DNA from: Legionellaceae bacterium | Lineage (GTDB): Bacteria; Pseudomonadota; Gammaproteobacteria; Legionellales; Legionellaceae | Assembly (NCBI GenBank): GCA_947505025.1 | Contig: CANNIJ010000038.1 | Location: forward strand, 1 to 13,787 | Direction: 5' to 3' | Length of the DNA stretch: 13,787 bases | Part shown: in pieces, positions 13,704 through 13,787 of the stretch | Numbering within the stretch: position 1 is the stretch's first letter | Layout of the letters: the number at the start of each line of letters is the position of its first letter | Notes under the pieces: model-generated | What the model was told of the DNA's origin: nothing | The model's input: the letters and a program-made list of their open reading frames with translations, nothing else | Database searches by the model: none | Position numbers and translations under genes: made by a program

Positions 13704-13751
13704 GGCTTCGAACCAAGGTGTCGGGGGTTCGAGTCCCTCCGAGCGCACCAT
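13704..13751. repeat. attR-type direct repeat: displaced 3' half of tRNA-Arg
   Basis: These 48 bases are identical to 10134-10181 and include the anticodon loop, T-arm, acceptor 3' strand and CCA. The preceding bases (AAGTATCA) do not complete the tRNA, so it is a non-functional tRNA fragment marking the far end of the element. The remaining 36 bases of the window look like ordinary chromosome and show no gene. Confidence 0.95.
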
Positions 13752-13787
13752 TTAAATCAACAACTTAACTCTAGCTTGTGTCGTAAA

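Larger units (their letters stand above)
10134..13751. mobile_element. Compact tRNA-Arg-integrated element without a recognisable integrase
   Basis: A 48-bp perfect direct repeat (10134-10181 and 13704-13751), being the 3' half of tRNA-Arg, brackets about 3.57 kb. This is the standard signature of tyrosine-recombinase integration into a tRNA gene. A second 20-bp direct repeat with one mismatch lies about 70 bp inside the left end and about 100 bp inside the right end. Inside are three plus-strand genes (AlbA_2-type regulator, lytic-transglycosylase-like protein, secreted Cys-rich protein) and a non-coding left arm of about 570 bp. No integrase, replication or transfer gene is recognisable, so excision and transfer would need a recombinase in trans. 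It may instead be a deletion remnant of a larger island, but the intact repeats at both ends make a self-contained satellite plausible. Confidence 0.85.

Overview
The window looks like AT-rich gammaproteobacterial chromosome, most plausibly from the order Legionellales (Legionella/Coxiella relatives). This rests on recognisable Fis, UbiG and RecJ, a mevalonate-pathway cluster (unusual in Gammaproteobacteria but known in Coxiella and Legionella), and an MFS transporter resembling the Legionella phagosomal transporter (Pht) group. The assignment comes from family knowledge, not from a database search.

Layout. Positions 1-182 (minus) hold the 5' end of recJ, divergent from an Mth938/DUF498 gene (259-645, plus). 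A strong hairpin terminator (645-670) separates this from a minus-strand block: a Pht-like MFS transporter (5422-4119), a YdgA/DUF945 membrane-anchored protein (4089-2686), then fis (2518-2240), a divergent uracil-DNA-glycosylase-fold protein lacking the usual catalytic Asp (2234-1482) and ubiG (1501-797). fis has its own promoter and probably heads a fis-udg-ubiG operon. Back-to-back promoters near 5480 drive the MFS gene leftwards and sseB-like/tatC rightwards (5516-6609). A promoter at 6606-6634 drives an overlapping mevalonate operon: type 2 isopentenyl-diphosphate isomerase (fni), class II HMG-CoA reductase (mvaA) and a GHMP kinase. A tRNA cluster follows: two tRNA-Lys(TTT) genes identical through base 73, of which only the second encodes CCA, and tRNA-Arg(TCG).

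The accessory part is a compact element of about 3.57 kb in the tRNA-Arg gene. A 48-bp perfect copy of the tRNA 3' half, from the anticodon arm through CCA, recurs at 13704-13751, giving clear attL/attR-type repeats. A near-identical 20-bp direct repeat lies just inside each end (10251 and 13581), and a long palindrome reproduces the CTTGG-N7-CCAAG geometry of the anticodon arm. The element has no recognisable integrase. Its cargo is three tightly packed genes: an AlbA_2/HATPase_c_4/winged-helix regulator behind a double inverted-repeat operator, a lytic transglycosylase-like protein without a signal peptide but with a Cys/His-rich N-terminal region, and a secreted four-cysteine protein one base downstream. 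The simplest reading is an integrase-less, satellite-like island carrying a peptidoglycan-degrading toxin/effector with a periplasmic immunity partner. The boundaries are seen directly; the effector-immunity role is inference.

The rest is ordinary housekeeping sequence: nucleoid regulation and ubiquinone synthesis, Tat export, isoprenoid precursor supply and tRNAs.
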